A DNA stretch of 36,154 nucleotides from Tolumonas sp. (GCA_008015085.1 SSEX01000007.1:1-36154); one strand, 5' to 3'; positions 1 to 8,383 are shown, counted from the first letter of the stretch. The notes: generated by a model from the letters alone, not told the origin. Numbers and translations are program-made.

Positions 1-457
1 GACTGGTGGTGTAACTGAGAGTGCCTTGTGCATGGCCACCATTCTTTTTTACAGCCTGTAAGGCACAACGCATAGTGCGCGGATCATTCATCGCATCAAA
101 GACACGGAAGACATCGATCCCCGTTGAAACTGCCCGCTCGACAAAGCGTTCAACTACATCATCCGCGTAATGCCGATAACCCAGCAGGTTTTGTCCACGA
201 AGCAACATCTGATGGCGAGTTTTCGGCATCGCTTTTTTCAGCTGGCGCAAACGATCCCACGGATCTTCCCCAAGGAAACGAATACAAGCATCAAATGTTG
301 CACCCCCCCAGGTTTCTAAAGACCAGTAACCGACTTCATCCAGCATTGCAGCGGCCGGTAACATATCATCAAGGCGTAAACGGGTAGCGAATAATGATTG
401 GTGAGCATCACGAAGAACTACATCAGTAATAGCAACAGGGCGCGGAGTAACAGTCAT
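1..457 (-). CDS. oadA: Oxaloacetate decarboxylase (Na+-pumping) alpha subunit, N-terminal part
   Basis: Only the first ~152 codons are present; the gene runs off the left edge. The reverse strand translates without a stop. It contains [16 protein letters not shown] near residue 14, [13 protein letters not shown] near 50 and [10 protein letters not shown] near 123, which are hallmarks of the carboxyltransferase domain shared by OadA and the pyruvate carboxylase family. OadA is the soluble, biotin-carrying subunit that decarboxylates oxaloacetate; with the membrane subunits OadB and OadG it drives Na+ export. It lies 41 bases downstream of oadG on the same strand, the usual oadG-oadA-oadB order. 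Two tandem ATG codons (457 and 460) follow a GGAG; 457 gives the better spacing. The biotin domain is outside the window. Confidence 0.95.
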   Translation of the reverse strand, partial: MTVTPRPVAITDVVLRDAHQSLFATRLRLDDMLPAAAMLDEVGYWSLETWGGATFDACIRFLGEDPWDRLRQLKKAMPKTRHQMLLRGQNLLGYRHYADDVVERFVERAVSTGIDVFRVFDAMNDPRTMRCALQAVKKNGGHAQGTLSYTTS

Positions 458-498
458 CATCTATCTCCAACAATCAAGGAAAATCAGGCGTTCAGATC

Positions 499-750
499 TC
501 AGCCCCGGCGGTGGTGATGAATTGCAGCAGCCAATACCACCTTTATGTGTTCGTTTTCAGCAGACTGGGGGGCGATTTCGCTTGTCACAGCTGGTTTTGT
601 CTCAACGGCAGGCTCAGGGGTAAATCGGATCACCAGATAAGACATAAGTTTGACGGCATAAACCAGGATGATCAGGAACATGTACACGAAACCCATCCCG
701 AACACCATCAGATAAAAACCTTCAAGGAGTAACCCGGATCCAGACATCAT
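499..750 (-). CDS. oadG: Oxaloacetate decarboxylase gamma subunit
   Basis: An 83-residue protein with one N-terminal membrane helix (about residues 8-38, rich in F, V, L and M, with GMGFVYMFL), followed by a proline- and glutamate-rich stretch and a short histidine-containing tail (AAIHHHRRG). This is the typical layout of OadG, the small subunit that anchors the OadA-OadB complex; its C-terminal histidines are thought to bind zinc. It is the first gene of the oad operon and directly precedes oadA. A GAGGTGA lies just upstream; two adjacent ATGs (750 and 747) are possible, with 747 better spaced. Confidence 0.9.
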   Translation of the reverse strand: MMSGSGLLLEGFYLMVFGMGFVYMFLIILVYAVKLMSYLVIRFTPEPAVETKPAVTSEIAPQSAENEHIKVVLAAAIHHHRRG

Positions 751-1137
751 TCACCTCAAAATCAAAGAATGAACGCAGACTTAAAGCGGATATGCCCGAT
801 TACCGATTCAGCCACCCCGCTACAGTAAGATTAACCATAGCACAACGAACAAGCACAACGGCTATGACTGCATTCGCAAATGTGATGGCCTGCATAATTT
901 TATCCAGATCCGTATAACACCAACCATGAATGGCTATCGAATTAACCGGGTTGGTGATAATTATTTGATTTATAAAATTTTGAGGCATTCCTTATCGCCG
1001 GATCTCTCTGCTTTCCTTTTTCCTCTGTCAGGAACTGCCCCAGAAAGCGATACAATTGAATACTCCGTTTACAAAGCCCGAATTAAACATCTACTGATCC
1101 TGCACCTCGCTCTATGTCAGCAGCTAATATTATTTAA

Positions 1138-1219
1138 CAGGGCTACCTGATGTAGTAAGCCACTCCCGGCAGAAGAATTTGAAACATTACTGCGGAAAAA
1201 CCACAACCTGCTGGCCTGA
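1138..1219 (+). pseudogene. Decayed 3' end of an EAL-domain (c-di-GMP phosphodiesterase) gene
   Basis: Codons 1138-1152 read QGYLM. If the single T at 1153 is skipped, 1154-1219 reads SKPLPAEEFETLL, then RKNHNLLA and a TGA stop. QGYLxSKPLPxxEFExLL is the standard C-terminal signature of EAL-domain cyclic-di-GMP phosphodiesterases. The frame is broken by the one-base insertion at 1153, and TAA lies immediately before the CAG at 1138. I could not recognise the rest of the EAL domain further upstream (motifs such as DFGTG or EGVET), so this looks like a deletion remnant. The match is short but specific. Confidence 0.6.
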
Positions 1220-1265
1220 GACCCTCTTTTATTGTTTATGCTCTGCGTACTTGACGTTGTCGCCA

Positions 1266-1295
1266 TAAAAAAACAGCCCCCGCAAGTGCAGGGGC
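1266..1295 (-). terminator. Rho-independent terminator of the DUF1127 gene
   Basis: On the minus strand an 8-bp stem (GCCCCTGC/GCGGGGGC, one U-G wobble) with an ACTT loop is followed by TG and seven Ts. It sits 22 bases past the stop codon of the gene at 1318-1542. Confidence 0.85.
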
Positions 1296-1317
1296 CTGAT
1301 AACAGCTAACTTCAATG

Positions 1318-1542
1318 TTAAGGTTCCCAGAATGATTTATTCAGCTCCTCCTGCCGTTGGGACTCCGTTAACCCGATATCGCGCAGATCCTCTGCACTCA
1401 GTTGTGCCAGTTGACGACGGGTCTGCCAGTTTTGCTTCCACATCATCAGTAAGTGTTTGATATAAGAGAAACCAGATGGGTCTCGTTCAGGGCGTTGTGC
1501 ATATTGCGGTATTTTGGCATGCACAAAAGAATGCTTAGTCAT
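1318..1542 (-). CDS. Small DUF1127 protein
   Basis: A 74-residue protein. Its C-terminal half (WKQNWQTRRQLAQLSAEDL then RDIGLTESQ) is the DUF1127 motif of small arginine-rich bacterial proteins. Some family members are reported to bind RNA and affect phosphate or carbon metabolism; the function here is unknown. I chose the start at 1542 because GGAGGT lies 4-5 bases upstream; the open frame extends 20 codons further without a comparable site. It is monocistronic with its own terminator and diverges from the SulP gene across a ~256-base region in which I see no clear promoter. Confidence 0.85.
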   Translation of the reverse strand: MTKHSFVHAKIPQYAQRPERDPSGFSYIKHLLMMWKQNWQTRRQLAQLSAEDLRDIGLTESQRQEELNKSFWEP

Positions 1543-1798
1543 AGATACCTCCGCGGCTCGTAGCGTAATGCGAGGGGGATGCGCCAGATACTCCAGCAGC
1601 ATATGCTATTAATTCTAGCTTATCGCAGAGAATGATATGGGATCTTCACCGCAAATCCTGCACAAAAATCCGGTCTATTGGCGATTACTGCTAAGCCAGA
1701 ATTTTTTTGATTTGCTTTCATGATCTTCACCAGCGGAAGGCGTAGAATGCGCCAATAGTTATCACCATATGTTAATGGTATTAGTATTTGAGGTGGTT

Positions 1799-3478
1799 AT
1801 GATTGCAATACTGGAGGCGAAGCAGGCAGGATTGCTTCGTATTAAAAACTGGCTACCGAATCTGGTCGCCGGGATCATCGTCGGTGTCGTGGCACTCCCC
1901 TTAGCCATGGCATTTGCAATTGCCTCAGGAGTCAAACCGGAACAAGGGCTATATACCGCAATGGTGGCAGGTGCAGCCGTATCCATTTTTGGTGGCAGTC
2001 GTCTGCAGATTGCCGGACCAACCGGTGCCTTCATTGTTATTCTGGCCGGGATCACCGCAAAATTCGGGGTCAGCGGCCTGCAGCTAGCCACCATCATGGC
2101 CGGAATCATCCTGATGCTCATGGGCTTCAGCCGCCTCGGCAGCATCATTAAATTCATTCCAGCACCTGTTATCGTCGGCTTTACCAGCGGGATTGGCGTC
2201 ATCATCTGGGTCGGACAGTGGAAAGATTTCTTCGGCCTTCCCAGTGTCACGGGTGAGCATTTCCATGAAAAACTGTGGCACCTGATCCAGCAGTTTCCTC
2301 ATGCCAATCTAACCACCAGTGCTCTCGCATTATCCAGTCTGGCACTGGTGATCTTCGCCCCTAAACTCCCCTATATGAAGAAAGTACCAGGTCCGCTGGT
2401 TGCCATGGTGTTTTCTACACTGATAGTCTCTTTTTTCCACCCGCAAGGCGTAGCCACCATTGGCAGTGCTTTCGGCGGAATTCCACAGAAATTACCAGAT
2501 TTTGCTCTGCCAGAGTTCACCTTCAGTCAGCTGGTTCAGTTGATCGGTCCGGCATTCACTATTGCGATGCTCGGGGCGATTGAATCGCTGCTGTCTGCTG
2601 TGGTTGCTGACGGGATGGCAGGTACCAGTCATGACTCCAATCAGGAGTTAATCGGACAAGGTCTGGCAAACATCATTGCACCGCTGTTTGGCGGATTTGC
2701 TGCAACCGGCGCTATTGCCCGTACAGCCACCAACATTCGTAATGGCGGGAACAGCCCGCTGGCCGGCATTATTCATTCCGTCGTGTTACTGATGATCCTG
2801 CTGTTTCTTGCACCACTGGCTAACAACATTCCACTGTGTGCACTAGCAGCTATCCTGTTTGTCGTTGCCTGGAACATGAGTGAACTGCCGCATTTTGTCG
2901 AAATGGTGAAAAAAGCACCGAAAACTGATACAGCTATTCTGCTCATCACCTTTCTGCTGACGGTATTTACCGATCTGGTGGTTGCTGTAAATATCGGGGT
3001 CATTCTGGCTGCATTCAGCTTTATGCAGCGAATGGCCAGTGCCGTGGAAGTGCAGCAATTCAGCAGCGAAGATTTGACCAAAGAACTGCAGTTCATCGGA
3101 CACCCGAAGTTACCCGCCAACGTGATGGTTTACAGCATTGATGGCCCGCTATTCTTTGGTGCCGCCGAAACCTTCCAGCGGGCGCTGGCTCAAACCCACT
3201 CAGAGCCGAAAGCATTGATTCTTCGGCTGGCACACGTCCCGTTCATGGACTTCACTGCCCTGCAATCGCTGGAAAAAGTGATCCATATTCTGGAGAAGCA
3301 CAAAGTCACCGTGCTGCTGTGCGAAACCAATAAAGCCGTACAGCAGAAACTGACAAAAGCCGGAGTAATTGAATTGCTAGGCGAAGGCCACTGCTTTGCG
3401 ACCTTTGATGAAGCCCTGAATTTCTGTGAATTACGCTATGCCGAAAATAGTGAGCGTATCACTGCAAATTCACTCTGA
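1799..3478 (+). CDS. SulP-family anion transporter with C-terminal STAS domain
   Basis: A 559-residue membrane protein. The N-terminal ~400 residues form the SulP (SLC26) transport core: LPNLVAGIIVGVVALPLAMA near residue 20, the substrate-site segment AGPTGAFIVILAGI near 80, and many further helices. The last ~110 residues form a STAS domain (VMVYSIDGPLFFGAAETF ... RLAHVPFMDFTAL). Relatives carry sulfate, bicarbonate or, in E. coli DauA, C4-dicarboxylates; the substrate cannot be decided from sequence alone. The start at 1799 follows GAGGTGGTT; an upstream in-frame start at 1769 has no such site. Single gene with a terminator-like hairpin after it. Confidence 0.92.
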   Translation: MIAILEAKQAGLLRIKNWLPNLVAGIIVGVVALPLAMAFAIASGVKPEQGLYTAMVAGAAVSIFGGSRLQIAGPTGAFIVILAGITAKFGVSGLQLATIMAGIILMLMGFSRLGSIIKFIPAPVIVGFTSGIGVIIWVGQWKDFFGLPSVTGEHFHEKLWHLIQQFPHANLTTSALALSSLALVIFAPKLPYMKKVPGPLVAMVFSTLIVSFFHPQGVATIGSAFGGIPQKLPDFALPEFTFSQLVQLIGPAFTIAMLGAIESLLSAVVADGMAGTSHDSNQELIGQGLANIIAPLFGGFAATGAIARTATNIRNGGNSPLAGIIHSVVLLMILLFLAPLANNIPLCALAAILFVVAWNMSELPHFVEMVKKAPKTDTAILLITFLLTVFTDLVVAVNIGVILAAFSFMQRMASAVEVQQFSSEDLTKELQFIGHPKLPANVMVYSIDGPLFFGAAETFQRALAQTHSEPKALILRLAHVPFMDFTALQSLEKVIHILEKHKVTVLLCETNKAVQQKLTKAGVIELLGEGHCFATFDEALNFCELRYAENSERITANSL

Positions 3479-3484
3479 TACTAC

Positions 3485-3518
3485 AAAAAATAAACCCGGC
3501 ACAACAAGCCGGGTTTAT
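3485..3518. terminator. Bidirectional terminator between sulP and the RHH gene
   Basis: A 9-bp perfect stem (AAACCCGGC/GCCGGGTTT, 3492-3500 and 3508-3516) with a 7-base loop. Six As at 3485-3490 give a U tract for the minus-strand gene; the plus-strand side has only a weak T run (ATTGTT). Confidence 0.8.
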
Positions 3519-3535
3519 TGTTAGAGACTCAGATC

Positions 3536-3736
3536 TCAGGATGTAGTTTCGTTTTTGACCTTGGTGCCCAGCTGGCTTTTGGTCGCATAGGTCACCCCAT
3601 GCTCATCCAGATAATCACGGATCATCTGGCGCACAACCTGCGACGGGGTCAGATCCTGCGCCGTACAGAGATCTTCAAAGGCTTTTTTCTTCACTGGATC
3701 AATCAGCAAAGTTAACCGTGCGGTCTTCTTTTCCAT
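3536..3736 (-). CDS. Small ribbon-helix-helix (CopG/Arc-like) DNA-binding protein
   Basis: A 66-residue protein. The N-terminal KKTARLTLLIDPVKKKAFED gives a beta strand and first helix; it is followed by LTPSQVVRQMIRDYL, a second helix typical of ribbon-helix-helix repressors. Such proteins dimerise and bind palindromic operators through the paired strand. No toxin gene lies beside it, so an antitoxin role is not supported. A 19-bp palindrome overlaps its own promoter, which suggests autorepression. The start at 3736 follows AGGGCG at a slightly long spacing. Genome-wide targets are unknown. Confidence 0.8.
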   Translation of the reverse strand: MEKKTARLTLLIDPVKKKAFEDLCTAQDLTPSQVVRQMIRDYLDEHGVTYATKSQLGTKVKNETTS

Positions 3737-3751
3737 CGTCGAACGCCCTGT

Positions 3752-3778
3752 ATGTTAATTCAATTAACATGCATTATA
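3752..3778 (-). promoter_or_regulatory. Promoter and palindromic operator of the RHH gene
   Basis: A perfect -10 hexamer TATAAT reads on the minus strand (3778-3773). Immediately downstream, covering the expected transcription start, lies the palindrome ATGTTAATTCAATTAACAT (3752-3770; 9-bp arms around one central base). The -35 region is poor (TGGAGC, 17-bp spacing). A palindrome over the start point fits repression, most simply by the RHH protein itself; that link is inferred. Confidence 0.65.
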
Positions 3779-3810
3779 ACGGTATGACCTATCAGGCTCC
3801 AGCAGCAAAC

Positions 3811-5706
3811 TTAACCAATCTCAGTATCTGCCAGGTTACCTTTTGTCTCTAACCATTCCCGCCGATCTGACGATCTTTTCTTCGCCAGTAACATATCCAT
3901 CAGTTTCATGGTTTCTTCGGTTTCATCGAGCGTCAGCTGCACCAGACGGCGGGTGTTCGGATCCATGGTGGTTTCACGCAGCTGTTTCGGATTCATTTCA
4001 CCCAGCCCTTTAAAGCGGGTGACTTGTGGCGTGCCACGTTTTTTCTCGGCCTTCAAGCGATCCAGGATGCCCTGTTTCTCGCCTTCATCAAGGGCATAAA
4101 ACACCTCTTTGCCGAGATCGATACGGAACAACGGCGGCATAGCGACATAGACATGACCGTTTTCAACCAGTGAGCGGAAATGTTTCACAAACAGCGCACA
4201 CAGCAGCGTCGCGATGTGCAGACCGTCAGAGTCGGCATCAGCCAGAATACAGATCTTGCCGTAACGCAGGCCACTTAGATCATCAGAGTTTGGTTCCATG
4301 CCGATCGCCACGGAAGTATCATGTACTGCCTGCGACGCCAGCACCTCTGAGGCATCTACTTCCCAGGTATTGAGGATCTTACCGCGCAGCGGCATGATCG
4401 CCTGAAACTCACGCTCACGCGCCTGCTTGGCACTACCGCCCGCAGAATCCCCTTCCACCAGGAACAGTTCACCCTGCAGCGGATCAGAGCAGTTACAGTC
4501 TGTCAGCTTGCCTGGCAGCGCTGGCCCTTGGGTGATCTTCTTACGCACCACAGTTTTCGCGGCACGCAAACGTCGCTGGGCGCTGCTGATACACAATTCA
4601 GCCAGCTGCTCGGCCAATTCGATATTGGCATTCAGCCACAGACTGAAGGCATCTTTCACGACACCGGAGACAAACGCCGCACTCTGACGGGAAGACAGAC
4701 GCTCTTTGGTCTGGCCGGCAAACTGCGGATCCTGCATCTTGATCGACAGGATATAAGCACAACGATCCCAGATATCATCCGGCGTCAGTTTTACACCGCG
4801 AGGCAGCAGGTTACGGAACTCGCAGAATTCACGCATCGCGTCCAGCAGGCCCTGCCGCAGGCCGTTAACATGAGTACCGCCTTGTACGGTCGGAATGAGG
4901 TTGACGTAAGATTCTGTGATCAGCTCGCCCCCTTCCGGCAACCAGCACAGCGCCCAATCGACTGCTGAGTTATCAGCCGAAAACTGACCGGTAAACGGTT
5001 GCTCCGGCAGGCGAACGAATTCTTTTAAGTTATCCAGCAAGTAGTCGCGCAGACCGTCCTGATAGCACCAGTCATAGGTTTGCTGGTTCACCTTGTCTTC
5101 AAAGTGTATGGTCAGCCCCGGACACAGTACCGCCTTGGCTTTGAGAATATGCACCAGACTGCGGGACGAGAATTTTGGTGAATCAAAATACTTTTCTTCC
5201 GGCCAGAATTTCACACGGGTACCGGTGTTGCGTTTGCCACAGGTGCCGGTGATGGTCAGATCGGAAACCTTGTCACCGTGCTCAAACGCCATTTCATAGA
5301 CGTTACCATCACGGCGTACGGTCACTTCCACCCGGCGTGACAACGCGTTCACCACTGAAATACCTACCCCGTGCAAACCACCGGAGAACTGGTAGTTCTT
5401 ACTGGAGAATTTACCACCGGCATGCAGCTTACAGAGGATCAGTTCAACCGCCGGCACCCCTTCTTCCGGGTGAATATCAACAGGCATACCACGCCCATCG
5501 TCAATCACTTCCAGCGACTGATCTTCATTCAGGATGACGTCAATCCGGCTGGCGTGACCAGCCAGCGCCTCATCGACACTGTTATCAATAACTTCCTGCC
5601 CGAGATGATTCGGACGGGTGGTATCGGTGTACATGCCGGGGCGACGACGCACCGGCTCAAGACCATTGAGAACCTCAATGGATTCGGCGGTATAAGCTTG
5701 ATTCAT
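3811..5706 (-). CDS. parE: DNA topoisomerase IV subunit B
   Basis: A 631-residue type IIA topoisomerase ATPase subunit, near the E. coli ParE length of 630. Visible elements are the GHKL ATPase site (EVIDNSVDEAL near 38, DDGRGMP at 69-75, GGLHGVG at 109-115), the TOPRIM motif EGDSAGG at 418-424, the acidic DADSDG near 490, and the C-terminal RFKGLGEMNPKQL. It lacks the insert found in most gammaproteobacterial GyrB proteins, which supports ParE. With ParC (not in the window) it decatenates replicated chromosomes. It is last in the nudF-yqiB-cpdA-yqiA-parE run, 19 bases after yqiA; no obvious terminator follows. Confidence 0.97.
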   Translation of the reverse strand: MNQAYTAESIEVLNGLEPVRRRPGMYTDTTRPNHLGQEVIDNSVDEALAGHASRIDVILNEDQSLEVIDDGRGMPVDIHPEEGVPAVELILCKLHAGGKFSSKNYQFSGGLHGVGISVVNALSRRVEVTVRRDGNVYEMAFEHGDKVSDLTITGTCGKRNTGTRVKFWPEEKYFDSPKFSSRSLVHILKAKAVLCPGLTIHFEDKVNQQTYDWCYQDGLRDYLLDNLKEFVRLPEQPFTGQFSADNSAVDWALCWLPEGGELITESYVNLIPTVQGGTHVNGLRQGLLDAMREFCEFRNLLPRGVKLTPDDIWDRCAYILSIKMQDPQFAGQTKERLSSRQSAAFVSGVVKDAFSLWLNANIELAEQLAELCISSAQRRLRAAKTVVRKKITQGPALPGKLTDCNCSDPLQGELFLVEGDSAGGSAKQAREREFQAIMPLRGKILNTWEVDASEVLASQAVHDTSVAIGMEPNSDDLSGLRYGKICILADADSDGLHIATLLCALFVKHFRSLVENGHVYVAMPPLFRIDLGKEVFYALDEGEKQGILDRLKAEKKRGTPQVTRFKGLGEMNPKQLRETTMDPNTRRLVQLTLDETEETMKLMDMLLAKKRSSDRREWLETKGNLADTEIG

Positions 5707-5725
5707 GATATTCCGTGAAGACGGT

Positions 5726-6301
5726 TTATAACTGCAGGAATCTTACAATCTGAGCACAGTAACGTTCAAATCCTGTGAAGGCGTGATTGCCACCCTGCTC
5801 AACGGTAGTCCGTGCAAAATGATAAAATTGTAGTGCGTGGCGATAGTCTAACACTTCATCGCCCTGTTGCTGTAATAACCATAACCGTTCCGGATGCTGC
5901 AACACAGGAATACCGAGCAAACGCAGCTCTTCCACATGCTTCGGTTCCAGCAGATACTCCTCACCGGAATAAGGATTACGTTGCGGCCCGAGCAGGCTTT
6001 GCAGCAGATAATGCGGGTGTACAGCCGGATTAATCAACACTGCTTTGTGGCCATATTCTTCTGCCACTTTGGTGGCCCAGAAGCCCCCCATCGAACTGCC
6101 TACCACCCCGATTTTACGATCACCCAGTGTTGCCAGCGTTTCCTGAATCGCCCGCCAGGAAGCGGCTGGCGTATTGGGCAGTTTCGGCACACAAATCTGA
6201 ATGTCCGGCAGCTCTTTTGCCAGATAGTCGGTCATTTGCAGCGCTTTTACAGAATTTGGTGTGGAATTAAAGCCGTGCAGATAAATCAGCGTTGGTGACA
6301 T
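5726..6301 (-). CDS. yqiA: YqiA-type alpha/beta-hydrolase esterase
   Basis: A 191-residue hydrolase. LIYLHGFNSTP at the N-terminus is the oxyanion-hole region, GVVGSSMGGFWA holds the nucleophile serine, and QGGNHAF near the C-terminus supplies the catalytic histidine. E. coli YqiA has esterase activity on short acyl and palmitoyl-CoA substrates. The ATG at 6301 is one base after the cpdA stop codon, so translation is probably coupled. The position between cpdA and parE is the same as in E. coli. Confidence 0.93.
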   Translation of the reverse strand: MSPTLIYLHGFNSTPNSVKALQMTDYLAKELPDIQICVPKLPNTPAASWRAIQETLATLGDRKIGVVGSSMGGFWATKVAEEYGHKAVLINPAVHPHYLLQSLLGPQRNPYSGEEYLLEPKHVEELRLLGIPVLQHPERLWLLQQQGDEVLDYRHALQFYHFARTTVEQGGNHAFTGFERYCAQIVRFLQL

Positions 6302-6302
6302 C

Positions 6303-7127
6303 TCAATAACCTGTGGATTCTAAATCGGGCGTGAATTGTCCCGGAGCCAAACGCCATACCTGCGTCGCAATTTCACCGTTCGGATACAGCTGTAAATAAC
6401 GCCAGCCAGGGGACATGGTATCCAGTGCGAAATCCACACTTAACGGTTTGAACTGAATACAGGTAGAAGGGGATGTCAGGAAACGGATCCCCTGATGATA
6501 CTGATCATATTCCTGATGCACATGGCCACACACTACCGCTTTTACTTGCGGATAACGTGCCAGTACAGCCAGAAAATCGTTCGCATTCTTCAGATCGTGC
6601 TGATCCAGCCAGATCGAGCCAATCGGAAAGGTGTCATGATGCAGACAAATCAGGGCATGCTTTTCCGGATGTTGCTGTAATGCCGCTTCCAGTTGTTCCA
6701 GTTGCAGATGGCTCAGCCAGCCGTGTGGGGTGCCATACACCTGACTGTCGAGCAGGATCACTTGCCAATGCTCGCTGACCAGTTGCATTTCCGGACGGAT
6801 ACCAGCTGCGTGCAACTCATTTTGCATCAGAACACGGTGATCGTGATTGCCGGGCAGCCAGTGGATAGGTTTTGGCAATGCAACAGACGCCATGCGGGCA
6901 AAACGCTGGTAAGACTCAGCAGAGTGATCCTGCGACAGATCTCCCGTAGCGAGCACGACATCGTATGCCTGAGGCAATTCAGTAATAGCATCCAGTACCG
7001 CCTGAAAACTGTCTGCCGTAGCAATCCCCAGCAGATCCCGAGTTGAATCAGCGAACAGATGCGTGTCTGAAATCTGCAACAGCCGGACGATGCCATCTCC
7101 CGTGTTATTTAACGTGCAGGTTTCCAA
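6303..7127 (-). CDS. cpdA: 3',5'-cyclic AMP phosphodiesterase
   Basis: A 274-residue calcineurin-type metallophosphoesterase. The metal-binding motifs appear in order: ISDTHLF (near 19), GDLSQD, GNHDHR, CLHHDTF and CGHVHQE. CpdA hydrolyses cAMP to AMP and so tunes CRP activity. The best N-terminal match to E. coli CpdA (MES.. versus METC..) requires a TTG start at 7127, preceded by purine-rich GATAGAGAGAAAT; no ATG or GTG gives a full-length protein. The rare start codon may keep expression low. It lies between yqiB (84-base gap) and yqiA (1-base gap). Confidence 0.93.
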   Translation of the reverse strand: METCTLNNTGDGIVRLLQISDTHLFADSTRDLLGIATADSFQAVLDAITELPQAYDVVLATGDLSQDHSAESYQRFARMASVALPKPIHWLPGNHDHRVLMQNELHAAGIRPEMQLVSEHWQVILLDSQVYGTPHGWLSHLQLEQLEAALQQHPEKHALICLHHDTFPIGSIWLDQHDLKNANDFLAVLARYPQVKAVVCGHVHQEYDQYHQGIRFLTSPSTCIQFKPLSVDFALDTMSPGWRYLQLYPNGEIATQVWRLAPGQFTPDLESTGY

Positions 7128-7211
7128 AATTTCTCTCTATCTCGACGGACAATGCCCTGATTTCGCTGTCATGCATGGCAATACAGGCGATTGGCATTGT
7201 CTCCATAATTT

Positions 7212-7655
7212 TTAATATACCAGCGCTTGTGCGCTATACCCGTGTGCCAGACAGAAACGCAGCCACTCTGCCAGAAAGTGATTACACTGCTCTTTTTCAT
7301 CCCGCTGATGCATTGCCGGATTCGGATAATCATAGCTGGGGAGTAAACGGGAAATCTGCTGGCTGACACACACTTCCGCCATACGTGCATCGTGGTATAA
7401 CCGAACTTGCATGTGGCTTCGCAGAAAATCGGGTAACTCGTCATTGTGCTGACAAATTTCCAGCAAGGTGGTGTAACGGGTGTTTTCCAGAATGCGAACT
7501 GCAAATTGTAATGATTGTGCGACGTTATACAACCTTGCTCCGCCCTCATCGGTAGACGGCAGCAGTTTCATCAATGCCATGTAGTTGGTTTCATAGGCCC
7601 GGTGCAACTCTGGCAGATCGGGCACATGGCGACGGGTAGCGCACTGCGTGGTCAC
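7212..7655 (-). CDS. yqiB: DUF1249 protein YqiB
   Basis: A 147-residue protein matching the YqiB/DUF1249 family by its conserved features: PDLPELHRAYETNYMALMKL near the N-terminus, VRLYHDARMAEVCV in the middle and KEQCNHFLAEWLRFCLAHG near the end. Its molecular function is not established. The start codon overlaps the nudF stop by four bases (ATGA), so the two are probably translationally coupled. The same neighbours occur in E. coli. Confidence 0.9.
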   Translation of the reverse strand: MTTQCATRRHVPDLPELHRAYETNYMALMKLLPSTDEGGARLYNVAQSLQFAVRILENTRYTTLLEICQHNDELPDFLRSHMQVRLYHDARMAEVCVSQQISRLLPSYDYPNPAMHQRDEKEQCNHFLAEWLRFCLAHGYSAQALVY

Positions 7656-8293
7656 AATTCACCCAGCCAGCGACGTTGTAAATCGGCATGGTGCAACTGC
7701 AACCATTGCAGTGCGATCACGGTGGTCGCATTATCAATACGGCCTTCTTCCACCCAGCGGTAGGCTTGTTCACGGCTGACCACATGCACACGAATATCTT
7801 CGCCTTCATGCGCCAGACCATGCAGGCCATTTGCCAAAGAAGAGTCGATTTTGCCGACATACAGATGAATGCGTTCGGTGGTGCCACCAGGGCTCACCAT
7901 ATAGCTCAGGATAAAATCAGCCCGTTGCAGTTTCAGGCCGGATTCTTCTTCTGCTTCGCGGTGGATCACGTCATCTGGCTGCTCGCCTTCTTCGATGATA
8001 CCCGCCACCAGCTCCAGCAACCACGGCTCCTGTTTGGTTTCATAGGCACCAAGACGAAACTGTTCCAGCAATACAACCGTATCATTTTCAATATCGTAAG
8101 GCAGAACAGCCGCCGCATGACCACGCTCAAACATTTCGCGCTGGATCACCGGGCCCCAGCCACCGGCAAACAATTTGTGACGCAGGTGATAACGGTTAAT
8201 GCGGAAAAACCCCTTGAAACAAGGTTCACATTTGATGATTTCAACATCATTACGATCATAATGCTGATCAGGGGCTAAGGCTTGATTTGTCAT
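7652..8293 (-). CDS. nudF: ADP-ribose pyrophosphatase (Nudix hydrolase)
   Basis: A 213-residue Nudix hydrolase. The Nudix box is complete (G-x5-E then REAEEESGL), preceded by ELVAGIIEEGE. The N-terminal segment (RNDVEIIKCEPCFKGFFRI) and the WGPVIQREMFERGHAAAVL region match NudF, which splits ADP-ribose into AMP and ribose-5-phosphate. The start at 8293 has GGGAG 8 bases upstream; an in-frame ATG at 8317 lacks a site. It heads the minus-strand run ending in parE. In E. coli the divergent neighbour is tolC; here it is a TetR-led exporter operon. Confidence 0.93.
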   Translation of the reverse strand: MTNQALAPDQHYDRNDVEIIKCEPCFKGFFRINRYHLRHKLFAGGWGPVIQREMFERGHAAAVLPYDIENDTVVLLEQFRLGAYETKQEPWLLELVAGIIEEGEQPDDVIHREAEEESGLKLQRADFILSYMVSPGGTTERIHLYVGKIDSSLANGLHGLAHEGEDIRVHVVSREQAYRWVEEGRIDNATTVIALQWLQLHHADLQRRWLGEL

Positions 8294-8383
8294 TTTATAC
8301 GCTCCCGTGCCGGCCATCTGCCGAAGGCAGGCAGGTTACTCCGAAGATGACACTGGGGCAATAGTGATTCTCGCTACGATAAA

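Larger units (their letters stand above)
751..1317. other. 567-base stretch without an intact gene
   Basis: This gap lies between oadG and the DUF1127 gene. It should contain the oad promoter, but I could not pick a convincing -35/-10 pair. Its right part carries a decayed EAL-domain 3' end (1138-1219) and the terminator of the DUF1127 gene (1266-1295). Short open frames here (800-988 minus, 926-1150 plus) have no recognisable domains or good ribosome binding sites. Confidence 0.6.

Noticed and set aside
800-988. 62-codon open frame on the minus strand upstream of oadG
   Set aside because: It has no recognisable domain, and its AGGA directly abuts the ATG with no spacing. It is probably chance.
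926-1150. 74-codon open frame on the plus strand
   Set aside because: It is in a different frame from the EAL signature that follows, with no domain or ribosome binding site. The EAL remnant explains the region better.
1720-1748. TAGAAT (1743-1748) as the -10 of the SulP gene
   Set aside because: No acceptable -35 at 16-18 bases; not listed as a promoter.
3536-3736. RHH protein as an antitoxin
   Set aside because: The only neighbours are parE (topoisomerase IV, not a ParE toxin) and a transporter; no toxin-sized partner gene is present.
4528-4968. Long open frame opposite parE (146 codons)
   Set aside because: Antisense shadow of a strongly conserved gene; no start signals or family match.
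7688-8278. 196-codon open frame opposite nudF
   Set aside because: Shadow of a conserved Nudix gene in the opposite frame; composition is non-protein-like.
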